Origin: Pyxidicoccus trucidator
Lineage (GTDB): Bacteria > Myxococcota > Myxococcia > Myxococcales > Myxococcaceae
Assembly (NCBI RefSeq): GCF_010894435.1
Contig: NZ_JAAIXZ010000007.1
Coordinates: 22,851-86,850, forward strand
Direction: 5' to 3'
Length of the DNA: 64,000 nt
The notes under the pieces are model-generated. The model made no database searches, was not told the DNA's origin, and saw nothing but the letters and a program-made list of their open reading frames with translations. Shown here in pieces: positions 25,560 through 33,760 of this stretch (its first letter is position 1; each line of letters opens with the position of its first letter). A program made the position numbers and the translations under genes.

Positions 25560-26894
25560 ATGCTCATGCGCTTCCGAATGCTGTCCGCCCTCGTCCTGAC
25601 CTCCGCGCTGCTGGCCTGCGCCACCCGTGGCGCGGCGCCCACGCCCCAGCCCCCGACTGCTTCGCCCATGAAGACACCTTCTCCTCTCGACCCGGCCGCC
25701 GAGCAGTACGTGAAGCTCGTCCTCGCGGTGGGCCAGCATGACGGCAACTACGTGGATGCGTACTACGGGCCAGAGGCCTGGGCCGCGGAGGCCAAGGCCG
25801 CCCAGGTCCCCCTGCCGGAGATTGGCGAGCAGGCCGCCGCGCTGGTGAAGACGGTGGAGGCGGTGCCGGTGCCCGCGGAGCCGCTCCTGGCCATGCGCCG
25901 CCGCTTCCTGCTCACGCAGCTGTCTGCCCTGGCCGCGCGGGTGCGGATGCTGTCGGGCGAGAAGTTGAAGTTCGACGAGGAGAGCCAGGCCCTCTACGAC
26001 GCGCGCGCGCCGCACCACACGGCGGCCCAGTTCGAGGAGGTGCTGGCGGGACTCGACCGGCTGGTGCCCGGCCCCGGCCCCCTGGCCGAGCGCCTGGAGC
26101 GCTACCGGCAGGGTTTCGTCATTCCCAAGGACAAGCTGGACGTCGTCTGCCGCGCCGCCATCGACGAGTCCCGGCGCCGCACGCTGAAGCACGTGACGCT
26201 GCCCGCGCATGAGACCTTCACGCTGGAGTTCGTCACCGGCAAGCCGTGGGGCGGCTACAACTGGTTCAAGGGCAATGCGACGAGCCTCATCCAGATCAAC
26301 ACCGACCTGCCCCTCTTCATCTGGCGCGCCATCGACCTGGCGGCGCACGAGGGCTACCCCGGCCACCACGTCTACAACGCGCTGCTCGAGCAGCACCTGG
26401 TGCGCGAGCGGGGCTGGGTGGAGTTCACGGTGTACCCGCTCTTCTCGCCCATGTCGCTCATCGCCGAGGGCAGCGCCAACTACGGCATCGAGGTGGCCTT
26501 CCCCGACGCGGGCGCCTACGCGCGCGACGTGCTCTTCCCCCTCGCGGGGTTGGACCCGAAGCTCGCCGACGACTACGTGCGCGTGGAGGAGCTGTCCGGG
26601 AAGCTGTCCTACGCGAGCAACGAGGCCGCGCGCGGCTACCTGGATGGCACGCTCAGCCGCGAGGCGGCTCGCGACTGGCTCGTGAAGTACGGGCTGATGT
26701 CCCCCGAGCGCGCGACGCAGCGCCTGGCCTTCATCGACACCTATCGCGCGTATGTCATCAACTACAACCTGGGCCGAGACCTCGTGGCCGGGTACATGGA
26801 GAAGCAGGTGGGCTCGGGCGCGACTCCCGAGCGACACTGGGAGGTGTTCCGGGAGCTGCTGTCCTCACCGGCCCTGCCAGCGGACCTGCGCTGA
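25560..26894 (+). CDS. DUF885-family metallopeptidase lipoprotein
   Basis: A 444-residue lipoprotein. The ATG at 25560 (GGGGA upstream) starts a lipobox ending LLAC with Cys20; an earlier in-frame ATG at 25470 would bury the signal peptide. The DUF885 zinc motif HEGYPGHH begins at His263, and the region after it (SLIAEGSANYGIE) has the expected downstream Glu. DUF885 proteins are thought to be zinc carboxypeptidase-like enzymes of the cell envelope. Divergent from the preceding gene. Substrate is not predictable from sequence. Confidence 0.8.
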   Translation: MLMRFRMLSALVLTSALLACATRGAAPTPQPPTASPMKTPSPLDPAAEQYVKLVLAVGQHDGNYVDAYYGPEAWAAEAKAAQVPLPEIGEQAAALVKTVEAVPVPAEPLLAMRRRFLLTQLSALAARVRMLSGEKLKFDEESQALYDARAPHHTAAQFEEVLAGLDRLVPGPGPLAERLERYRQGFVIPKDKLDVVCRAAIDESRRRTLKHVTLPAHETFTLEFVTGKPWGGYNWFKGNATSLIQINTDLPLFIWRAIDLAAHEGYPGHHVYNALLEQHLVRERGWVEFTVYPLFSPMSLIAEGSANYGIEVAFPDAGAYARDVLFPLAGLDPKLADDYVRVEELSGKLSYASNEAARGYLDGTLSREAARDWLVKYGLMSPERATQRLAFIDTYRAYVINYNLGRDLVAGYMEKQVGSGATPERHWEVFRELLSSPALPADLR

Positions 26895-27073
26895 GCCTGT
26901 GCTTCCCGTGGCAGGGGGCTCGCTCAGTGGGCGAGCGCCGCGAGAAGCCGCCCACCCCTTCCGACTGGCGGTCCAGCCACATGCCGAGGATGTCGTAGTC
27001 GCCCGCGTTCCGCTCCATCCAGGTTGCGGCCCTTCAACACGGGCCCGGAGGAGCGGTTGCAGGGCGTTTGCGC
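26895..27073. other. Intergenic gap between convergent genes
   Basis: About 180 bases between the DUF885 stop and the stop of the RNA-processing fusion gene. On the minus strand a short open stretch (ERNAGDYDILGMWLDRQ) reads like protein but has no start signal or extension and largely continues antisense to DUF885. I treat it as a possible coding remnant at most. Confidence 0.3.
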
Positions 27074-30000
27074 TCAGGGCGTCAGCTCCACGTCGAGCGT
27101 GGTTCCCTCGGGGCGGTGGCTCCATTCCCGGAAGGCCGCGCGGAACTCCTCCAGCGTCTGGGAGAGCGCTCCGCGCGGGGCGGACCGGGCGTCCACGCCG
27201 ATGATGAAGGGGCCTGCTGGAGAGGATGGAGGCAGGGGGCGGGCGAAGACGCGGCGGTCTCCCTCCAGTCGGTACACCAGCGCGGTGAGATGCCCGAGCA
27301 CCCAGCCCGCGGCAGCCTCGTGTGCCTCTGCGGACGGGGCTTCGAGGGTGAGCACCAGCCGGCCAGGCAGCTCGCGGGACAGGTCCACCGGCTCGAACAT
27401 CGCTTCCCAGGACTCCGCCGTGCCCTGGGCTCGCGCCTCGTCGACCCGGCGCCGGGCCAGGGTCAGCTCGTCCCGGAGCACGCGGTACGTGGAGCGCGAG
27501 ATGTTGCGCGCGGTGTTCCGCACCGGGGCGGCGGGCGCGATGACGGGCATGAGGTCCCGCTTTCCGTCGGGCCGGTAGCGCGCCGTCTCGGACGTGAGCG
27601 TCACCGGCTGGGGCCAGGGCCAGCTGGCGAAGGTCTCGAAGAAGTGGGCGAGCAGCGCCACGTCGGAGTCCGTGTGCTCCCGGGGCGCCCGCGTACAGGC
27701 CCAGGCCGCCAGCACCGACCAGGACAGGCCGCCCAGGTAACCCAGCGCGTGCGAGTAGATGCCGCGTGCCTTCGCCCACGCCTTCACCGTCCGCAGCAGC
27801 GTGCGGAAGCGCTCGGGGTCGGCGCCTGCTCGCGTTACCTCGTCGAGCAGGCGCTGCGTGTCCGCGAGCCCCAGGACGGAGCGGTGGCCAGCGTTGTCCA
27901 GCGCGTCGCCGTGCAGCACCAGCAGCTCTTCGGGAGGGCAGGGGGCGACGCCTTCCGGAGGGCTCGCGTAGGAGATGTCGAAGCTCACTCCGCCGAGGGA
28001 CAGCTTCACCAGGGGAATGGCGGCATCGGCCACGTAGCGGGCGGATGCTCCGGGCTCACGGGGCAGTTCCTGGAGGAGGGCGTGCGCGAAGTCCTCGCGC
28101 GACAGGAGCGAGGGACCGATGGCCACCGCGTCGACGTCGCTGCCCGGTCCATCCGTCCCGAGGAGGTACGAGCCGTACGGGTACAGCTCCGTTCCAACGC
28201 GTGCACAGAGTGCCGTGAGCTGCTCCACCGCCGTGGTGCGAAGGGCTCGGGCGTCGGGAGCGTCCGTGGCGGAGTGTCGGGACAGCACTTCGCGGAGGCG
28301 GGCGTCCTCTTGCACGAACTGGGCGTCGTCCGCGTGGCCGCGTTTCCGAGGGGAGCGGGCGTCCGCGGAGGGCGTGGTCGTGCTGCCCTTGCGTGCGCGG
28401 TCGTCTCCGGCAGGGCTGTTCTTGTCGAGCCGGTGCGTGTCCTCGGGCTGAGGCGGTGTGCCGAGCCCGGTCGGCGGGCTGCTCCCTCCTGGGGCGCGAC
28501 CGCTCCCTCCGCCCCTGCCTCCGAGCGGAACCCGCCGGAGGACTTCGAACGGGGTGTCGCCCTGTCTCCGGATGATGCAGACCTCACGGGCTTCGAAGGT
28601 GAGCGGGCGCCAGTGCTTCTCCCAGCCGGCGAGCGTGCGCGCGATTTCGGCGGCTCCCGAGCGGGGAAGCTGTCCGACGGAGAGGTGCGGCGTGAAGCCG
28701 CGTGCGGCCTTGCGCCCCGGGTCGGTGCACTCGGGCAGCGCCTCTTCCAGCGCCGCATGCAGGGCTTGGAGCGCTCCGTGCGGCCGGTCCTCCGGCTTCA
28801 GCCACGCCGTGACGTTGGCGCGGTGCTCGAAGTGGTGGAACCCGGCGAGCGTCACCTCGAAGGGCTTCACGTTTCGCAGCGCCGCCGCGAGCACGGCCTC
28901 TGCCTCGTCGAAGTACTCCTCCGGCAGGAAGGGGTAGAGCAGGGTGACGTGCGGCATCCAGCGCGTGAACTTGGAGTCGTGCTTCCGGCGCAGCGCCTGG
29001 ATGGGCTCCCACACGGCGTCGGGAGGGATGAGCACCACCGCCGTGTGGTGGACCAGCGGGGCCGTGCGCGTCCGGGCGTGAGCGGGTGCTGGCACCGCTC
29101 TGGGTCGTGGGGCTTCGCCGCGTCGCAGGACACAGCGAAGACCGAAGTGGTCCGACAGGTAGAGCGCATCCCCGGTCGGTGCCGGCGGTCCTTCCAGCGG
29201 GGACTCTCCGAGGAGCTCCACCGTCTCCGGTGCGAGCCGCCCCGAGGGCGAACACACCATCACCCTGTCCAATCGCTGACTCAGGCCCGAGGTGGTCGTG
29301 AAGGCCGCCAGCGCATTGCGCGAGGGGTCGTACGTCTCCCCGCGCTCCGTGGGCCGCAGCGCGGGCCAGGCGTCCACGAACCCCGCATGGGTGAAGGTGT
29401 CGGCTTCGGGCTCGCCGTCGCCGAAGTTGAAGTCACCTGCCAGCACCACGTCGGGAGCCGTGGCTCCGGCCTGCGCGCCGAGCGAGCGGGTCCACTCGAC
29501 GAGTGCCTGGACCTGGGTGGCTCGTGCACTCCTGCCCGAGGCCGCGCGGTTGCTCATCAGGTGGTGGGTGGCCACCCACAGCGAGCCGCCGCTCAGCGCG
29601 AGCTCGCCCGCGATGACCCGCTTGTCGCGGGTGAAGGCGCGCTGGCACAGCGAGGAGAAGGGGAGGCGGGACAGGATCACCTGTCCATAGGGCGTCACCG
29701 TGACGGCGTCCGGGCCTTCGGAGAGCCAGTACTGCTCACGCACCCACGGCTCCGCGAGCAGCGCCTGGAGGAAGGATGCGGTGACTTCCTGCAGGGCGAT
29801 GACGTCCGCGCGGGTGTCCCGCAGCAGGGCGAGCACCGCGGGCGTCCTGCGCTCCGTGGCGAGCAGCTCTCCGTCGTACAAATCGAAGAGGACGTTGAGC
29901 GTGATGACGGTGAGGTGCTCGGGCGAGGGGAGGGGCTCGGTGGCCACCGGCCGGCTCGGAGCCTTCGCCCAGGCGCCGGTGCTCGTATCGAAGCGCCAGG

Positions 30001-30388
30001 CCGGCAGGGGTGTGAAGCTCGCGGCCACGGGCTGCTCACTGGAGGCCGACGCCACCGGAGCGGACCTGGGCGCTACGACCACCGGCGCGGGGGCTGGGTC
30101 CACCCCGGAGGGAACCGCCACCGGCGCGGGCTTCGCCGGTGGCGGGGTGAGGGAGTCCAGCAGGTCGAGGCGCTGCCGGCGGTCCCACACCACGTGTCGG
30201 CCGCGCTTGAAGTACCAGACGCGGTGCCAGGGGATTTCGCCATCCGGGACGAACGCCTCGAAGGGCATCTCCTCCAGCGCTTCGAGGTGCGCGTCGTAGC
30301 CGATGATGAACTCGCGAGCGTCCAGCCGCGGGTCCCAGCGGATGCGGTGGTACACCTCGCGGCTGGTCGTGAATCGTTCCTGGGACAT
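27074..30388 (-). CDS. RNA-end-processing fusion: MJ1316 (DUF504) + EEP + 2H phosphoesterase + poly(A)-polymerase-like
   Basis: A 1104-residue multidomain protein. Residues 5-80: MJ1316/DUF504 RNA cyclic-end recognition domain (SREVYHRIRWDP, IPWHRVWYFKRG). Residues 155-425: endonuclease/exonuclease/phosphatase domain with N165, E201, H275/H276, D319 and N321 (AGDFNF), D413 and H414 (LSDHF). Residues 440-625: 2H phosphoesterase with HVT (H480) and HLS (H568). Residues 690-1104: poly(A)-polymerase-type nucleotidyltransferase, GSYLLGTDGPGSDVD (G739, S740, D751, D753), third acid D804 in VSFDISY, then the central and RNA-binding domains. All inspected catalytic residues are present. Family knowledge: MJ1316 domains occur in predicted RNA-repair systems. 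Inference: one protein recognises, trims, opens and extends damaged RNA 3' ends. Confidence 0.85.
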   Translation of the reverse strand: MSQERFTTSREVYHRIRWDPRLDAREFIIGYDAHLEALEEMPFEAFVPDGEIPWHRVWYFKRGRHVVWDRRQRLDLLDSLTPPPAKPAPVAVPSGVDPAPAPVVVAPRSAPVASASSEQPVAASFTPLPAWRFDTSTGAWAKAPSRPVATEPLPSPEHLTVITLNVLFDLYDGELLATERRTPAVLALLRDTRADVIALQEVTASFLQALLAEPWVREQYWLSEGPDAVTVTPYGQVILSRLPFSSLCQRAFTRDKRVIAGELALSGGSLWVATHHLMSNRAASGRSARATQVQALVEWTRSLGAQAGATAPDVVLAGDFNFGDGEPEADTFTHAGFVDAWPALRPTERGETYDPSRNALAAFTTTSGLSQRLDRVMVCSPSGRLAPETVELLGESPLEGPPAPTGDALYLSDHFGLRCVLRRGEAPRPRAVPAPAHARTRTAPLVHHTAVVLIPPDAVWEPIQALRRKHDSKFTRWMPHVTLLYPFLPEEYFDEAEAVLAAALRNVKPFEVTLAGFHHFEHRANVTAWLKPEDRPHGALQALHAALEEALPECTDPGRKAARGFTPHLSVGQLPRSGAAEIARTLAGWEKHWRPLTFEAREVCIIRRQGDTPFEVLRRVPLGGRGGGSGRAPGGSSPPTGLGTPPQPEDTHRLDKNSPAGDDRARKGSTTTPSADARSPRKRGHADDAQFVQEDARLREVLSRHSATDAPDARALRTTAVEQLTALCARVGTELYPYGSYLLGTDGPGSDVDAVAIGPSLLSREDFAHALLQELPREPGASARYVADAAIPLVKLSLGGVSFDISYASPPEGVAPCPPEELLVLHGDALDNAGHRSVLGLADTQRLLDEVTRAGADPERFRTLLRTVKAWAKARGIYSHALGYLGGLSWSVLAAWACTRAPREHTDSDVALLAHFFETFASWPWPQPVTLTSETARYRPDGKRDLMPVIAPAAPVRNTARNISRSTYRVLRDELTLARRRVDEARAQGTAESWEAMFEPVDLSRELPGRLVLTLEAPSAEAHEAAAGWVLGHLTALVYRLEGDRRVFARPLPPSSPAGPFIIGVDARSAPRGALSQTLEEFRAAFREWSHRPEGTTLDVELTP

Positions 30389-30515
30389 GACGGCCGCTCG
30401 CGAGAAGAGAGAAGAAGCGTATACCCGCCCGTGGCATGCACCGGGGCCGGCACGCGAGCCTCCTGACGCCGGGCCGACATCCCGGCTGACAGGCCCCCCG
30501 CGCCGGGCTGCTCGC

Positions 30516-31886
30516 TCAGGAAGGATTCACTCCCGCCACCAGATAGAAGCGGAACTCGCCCGAGTTCACGCCGTACGCCACGTCCACGCCCACCAGGGGC
30601 AGCACGACGTTGCGCAGGTACAGGCGCAGCCCGCCGCCCACGCCCTGCGCCAGCGTGGCCTCCTTCAGCCCGCCCTCCGTGCCCGGCAGGTAGCCGCGCA
30701 CCACGCGCCCATTCACGTCCCGGAGCTGGCCGTCCTCCGGGATGTCGCGCCACAGCATCAACCCCGTGTCCGAGAACGCCACCCCCCGGAAGGACAGCGA
30801 GCGCACCGTGAAGAGGGGGAAGTGGTACTCGGCGGTGAAGGACAGCCGCGTGTCGCCCCGGAACTGACGGTGCAGGAAGCCGCGCAGCGAGTTGCCGCCC
30901 ATCACCAGTTCCTGGTGGAACGGAAGGTCCATTCCAACGACGGCCTCGCCCCTCAGCACCAGGTTGTGCTGCTCCAGCAGCCGCAGGCCATGCCGGTAGA
31001 GCAGCCCGAAGCGCCGGTAGCGAAACTCGCTCCACACGCCCGGGCTGGAGACCTCGTACGAGCCCTCGATGTTGAGGCCCTCCATCACCGCGTGCAGGTT
31101 CTGCCGCGTGTCCACGCCCACCATCAGCCGCAGCGACGTGTCCCGCTGCGACGGGCCCGTGGAGAAGGCCTCGGTGGTGACCTCCTCCTCGTCGCTCGGC
31201 GGCTTCGCGTCGATGAGCATCAGCCGGTACTTCGCGGCCGCGCGCACGCGCTCGAAGATCATCACCCCGAACTCTCCGGCAATGGACGCCGAGTTCATGC
31301 GCGTGCGGCGCACCACCTCCGGGTCCTCCTGGCCCGCGCCGGCACGGTATTCGTCCACGCGGTCGCTGCGAAGCTGCCCCTCCAGGCTCAGCTTCAGCTG
31401 CGGCTGGCCGAAGAGGTTCGGGTCCAGGTAGCCGACGAACAGACCGCTCTCCGCCGTGCTCACCTGCGCCGCCGTCGCGAACTTCTTGCTGCGGCCCCAC
31501 AGGTTGTTCTCCGCGTACAGCAGCCCGCCGCCGACGTTGGCCGAGGACAGCGCGAAGGTGGGTGCCACCACCCAGGACGCCTTGTCCTCCACCTCCAGGA
31601 TGAGCCGCACCCGGTCCGGCCCCGTGGGCTCGGTGCTCACCCGCACCTCCTGGAACAGGCCCGTGGCCACCAGGCGCCGCTCCACGCGGGTCAGCTCCTC
31701 GGGGGTGACGCCGTCGCCCGCGCCGATGCGCGAGTACGCCTGCACCGTCTCCGGACGGGTCTTCTCCGGGCCGCGCACGACGACTTCGTCCACCACCTGC
31801 ACCGGCCCCTCGTCCCGCGCGTCCACGCGTGGCGCCAGCAGCCCCAACACCAGCGCCGCGCACCACCTCATCACTTGTCCACTCAT
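30516..31886 (-). CDS. Omp85/BamA-TamA family outer-membrane protein
   Basis: A 456-residue protein. Signal peptide (MRWCAALVLGLLAPRVDA after a short start), one POTRA-like domain at about residues 30-105 (VDEVVVRGPEKTRPETV, GLFQEVRV) and a beta-barrel. The barrel contains aromatic-rich strands, the conserved FRGDTRLSFTAEYHFP region and a C-terminal strand ending RFYLVAGVNPS. With one POTRA it is shorter than BamA and nearer TamA/FhaC-like proteins. It probably inserts or exports envelope proteins. Two ATGs (31886 and 31871) are possible; 31886 is used. It is divergent from mtfA. Confidence 0.75.
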   Translation of the reverse strand: MSGQVMRWCAALVLGLLAPRVDARDEGPVQVVDEVVVRGPEKTRPETVQAYSRIGAGDGVTPEELTRVERRLVATGLFQEVRVSTEPTGPDRVRLILEVEDKASWVVAPTFALSSANVGGGLLYAENNLWGRSKKFATAAQVSTAESGLFVGYLDPNLFGQPQLKLSLEGQLRSDRVDEYRAGAGQEDPEVVRRTRMNSASIAGEFGVMIFERVRAAAKYRLMLIDAKPPSDEEEVTTEAFSTGPSQRDTSLRLMVGVDTRQNLHAVMEGLNIEGSYEVSSPGVWSEFRYRRFGLLYRHGLRLLEQHNLVLRGEAVVGMDLPFHQELVMGGNSLRGFLHRQFRGDTRLSFTAEYHFPLFTVRSLSFRGVAFSDTGLMLWRDIPEDGQLRDVNGRVVRGYLPGTEGGLKEATLAQGVGGGLRLYLRNVVLPLVGVDVAYGVNSGEFRFYLVAGVNPS

Positions 31887-31993
31887 TGCTCGTGCCACGT
31901 TCGTGTCGTCTTCCAGGGGCCGCCGGCCTGTGCCCACGGGCCAACCCTACCCCCAGACGCCGCCCCGCCGGACATCTGCTATGCCCCTGTTTC

Positions 31994-32725
31994 ATGATTT
32001 CACTCATCCGTCAGCTCCGCCGCCGGCGCCTGCTGGGCCGTCCCTTCCCGGCGGACTGGCTGGGCCACCTCGACGCGCGGGTACCCTTCTTCCGCGCGCT
32101 GTCGCCCGCCCTGCGGGAGACCTTCCTCGACAAGCTCAAGGTCTTCGCCTGGGAGAAGGAGTTCATCGGGGCCGGCGGGCTCACGATGACGGACGAGATT
32201 CGTGTCGTCGTCTCCGCCACGGCCGTGCAGCTCGTGGTGCACCTGGACCTGTCCTATTACGACCGGCTCCGGGAGGTCATCGTCTATCCCGAGGCCTTCA
32301 AGCTGCCGGACCGCACCGGCGTGGTGCTGGGCGAGGCGAAGCACTGGGGCTCCGTCATCCTCTCCTGGCAGGCGGTGCTGGCGGGGCTGCGCAACCCGGC
32401 CGACGGCCATGACACCGCCGCCCACGAGTTCGCCCACGTGCTGGACCGCGCGGACGGCGCCTTTGACGGCACACCCAGGTTGCGGATGTACTCGCATTAC
32501 CAGACCTGGGCCTCGGTGATGAGCGAGCACTTCCAGAAGCTCCAGGAAGGCCGCCGCCCGGAGCGTCAGGTGCTGGACGACTACGGCGGGCTCAACGAGG
32601 CGGAGTTCTTCGCAGTGGCCACCGAGTCCTTCTTCGAGAAGCCCCGGCAGATGCAGGAGAAGACGCCGGAGCTATACGAGGAACTGAAGCGCTTCTACGG
32701 TTGGGACCCGGCCACGGGCACCTGA
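31994..32725 (+). CDS. mtfA: MtfA-family zinc-dependent peptidase
   Basis: A 243-residue protein with the MtfA motif HEFAHVLD (H144, E145, H148) and downstream ATESFFE (E211) as third ligand, in an otherwise helical protein of typical length. In E. coli MtfA is an aminopeptidase that binds the glucose regulator Mlc; myxobacteria lack clear Mlc, so the partner here is unknown. The ATG at 31994 begins the conserved region; longer frames upstream cover the promoter of the divergent Omp85 gene. Cytoplasmic, soluble. Confidence 0.85.
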   Translation: MISLIRQLRRRRLLGRPFPADWLGHLDARVPFFRALSPALRETFLDKLKVFAWEKEFIGAGGLTMTDEIRVVVSATAVQLVVHLDLSYYDRLREVIVYPEAFKLPDRTGVVLGEAKHWGSVILSWQAVLAGLRNPADGHDTAAHEFAHVLDRADGAFDGTPRLRMYSHYQTWASVMSEHFQKLQEGRRPERQVLDDYGGLNEAEFFAVATESFFEKPRQMQEKTPELYEELKRFYGWDPATGT

Positions 32726-32799
32726 AGTCCCGCGTGTTCCGCCGGGCTGTGGTACGCGGTGGGAGGCGGTGGTGAACATTCTCCTGGAGGAGCCTCATC

Positions 32800-33753
32800 A
32801 TGTCCGCACCTGGCAGCACGGCTGCTTCCATGTTCATCGACCTGGAGCGCGAGGCGTGGCGGGCGCTGCGTGCCTCCACCCCGCTGCCCCTGACGGCGGC
32901 CGACATCGACGGGCTGCGCGGCCTGGGCGAGCAGCTCGACGTGGAGGAGGTGGCGGACGTCTACCTGCCGCTCTCCCGGCTGCTCAACCTCCAGGTGGCC
33001 GCGGCGCAGCGGCTGTGGGCGGAGCAGCAGGCGTTCCTCGGGGGCTCGGCGCGCAAGGTGCCGTTCATCATCGCCATCGCCGGGAGCGTGGCGGTGGGCA
33101 AGAGCACGACGGCCCGCATCCTCCAGGCGCTGCTGGCACGCTGGCCGGACCACCCGCGCGTGGAGTTGGTGACGACGGACGGCTTCCTCTTCCCCAATCG
33201 CGTCCTCACCGAGCGCGGGCACATGAAGCGCAAGGGCTTCCCGGAGAGCTATGACCGGCGCGCGCTGGTGCGCTTCCTCGCGGAGCTGAAGGCGGGGCGC
33301 GCCGAGGTGTCCGCGCCGGTGTACTCGCACCTCGTCTACGACGTGGTGCCTGACGAGGCGAAGGTCATCCGCCAGCCGGACATCCTCATCCTGGAGGGGC
33401 TCAACGTCCTCCAGTCCGGCCCGGTGGAAGGGAAGCGGATGCCGGGCACGTTCCTGTCCGACTTCTTCGACTTCTCCATCTACGTGGACGCGCACGAGCA
33501 GGACATCCGCCACTGGTACGTGGGCCGCTTCCTCCAGCTCCAGCAGACGGCATTCCGCGACGAGCGCAGCTACTTCCGCCGCTTCTCCGAGCTCACCCAG
33601 GAGCAGGCCGTGGCCATGGCCGAGTCCGTCTGGGCCGAAATCAACGGGCCGAACCTCGCGCAGAACATCGCGCCCACCCGCTCGCGCGCGCGGCTCATCC
33701 TCACCAAGGGCCCGGACCACAAGGTGAAGCGGGTGCGGCTGCGCAAGCAGTAG
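32800..33753 (+). CDS. coaA: Type I pantothenate kinase
   Basis: A 317-residue enzyme phosphorylating pantothenate, the first step of coenzyme A synthesis. P-loop GSVAVGKST (95-103), DGFLFPN, the conserved RKGFPESYD and the YVDAHEQDI motif fit prokaryotic PanK-I. GGAGGAGCC precedes the ATG. It lies 74 bases after mtfA on the same strand and may be co-transcribed. Feedback by CoA is a family property, not visible here. Confidence 0.93.
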   Translation: MSAPGSTAASMFIDLEREAWRALRASTPLPLTAADIDGLRGLGEQLDVEEVADVYLPLSRLLNLQVAAAQRLWAEQQAFLGGSARKVPFIIAIAGSVAVGKSTTARILQALLARWPDHPRVELVTTDGFLFPNRVLTERGHMKRKGFPESYDRRALVRFLAELKAGRAEVSAPVYSHLVYDVVPDEAKVIRQPDILILEGLNVLQSGPVEGKRMPGTFLSDFFDFSIYVDAHEQDIRHWYVGRFLQLQQTAFRDERSYFRRFSELTQEQAVAMAESVWAEINGPNLAQNIAPTRSRARLILTKGPDHKVKRVRLRKQ

Positions 33754-33760
33754 CGGCGCG

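Noticed and set aside
26758..27018. Minus-strand frame containing ERNAGDYDILGMWLDRQ
   Set aside because: Mostly antisense to the DUF885 gene; no start signal and no recognisable family.
27068..30466. Long + strand open frame of 1132 codons over the RNA-processing fusion gene
   Set aside because: It is antisense to a gene with four intact catalytic domains and is a product of GC-rich codon bias; its translation has no family features.
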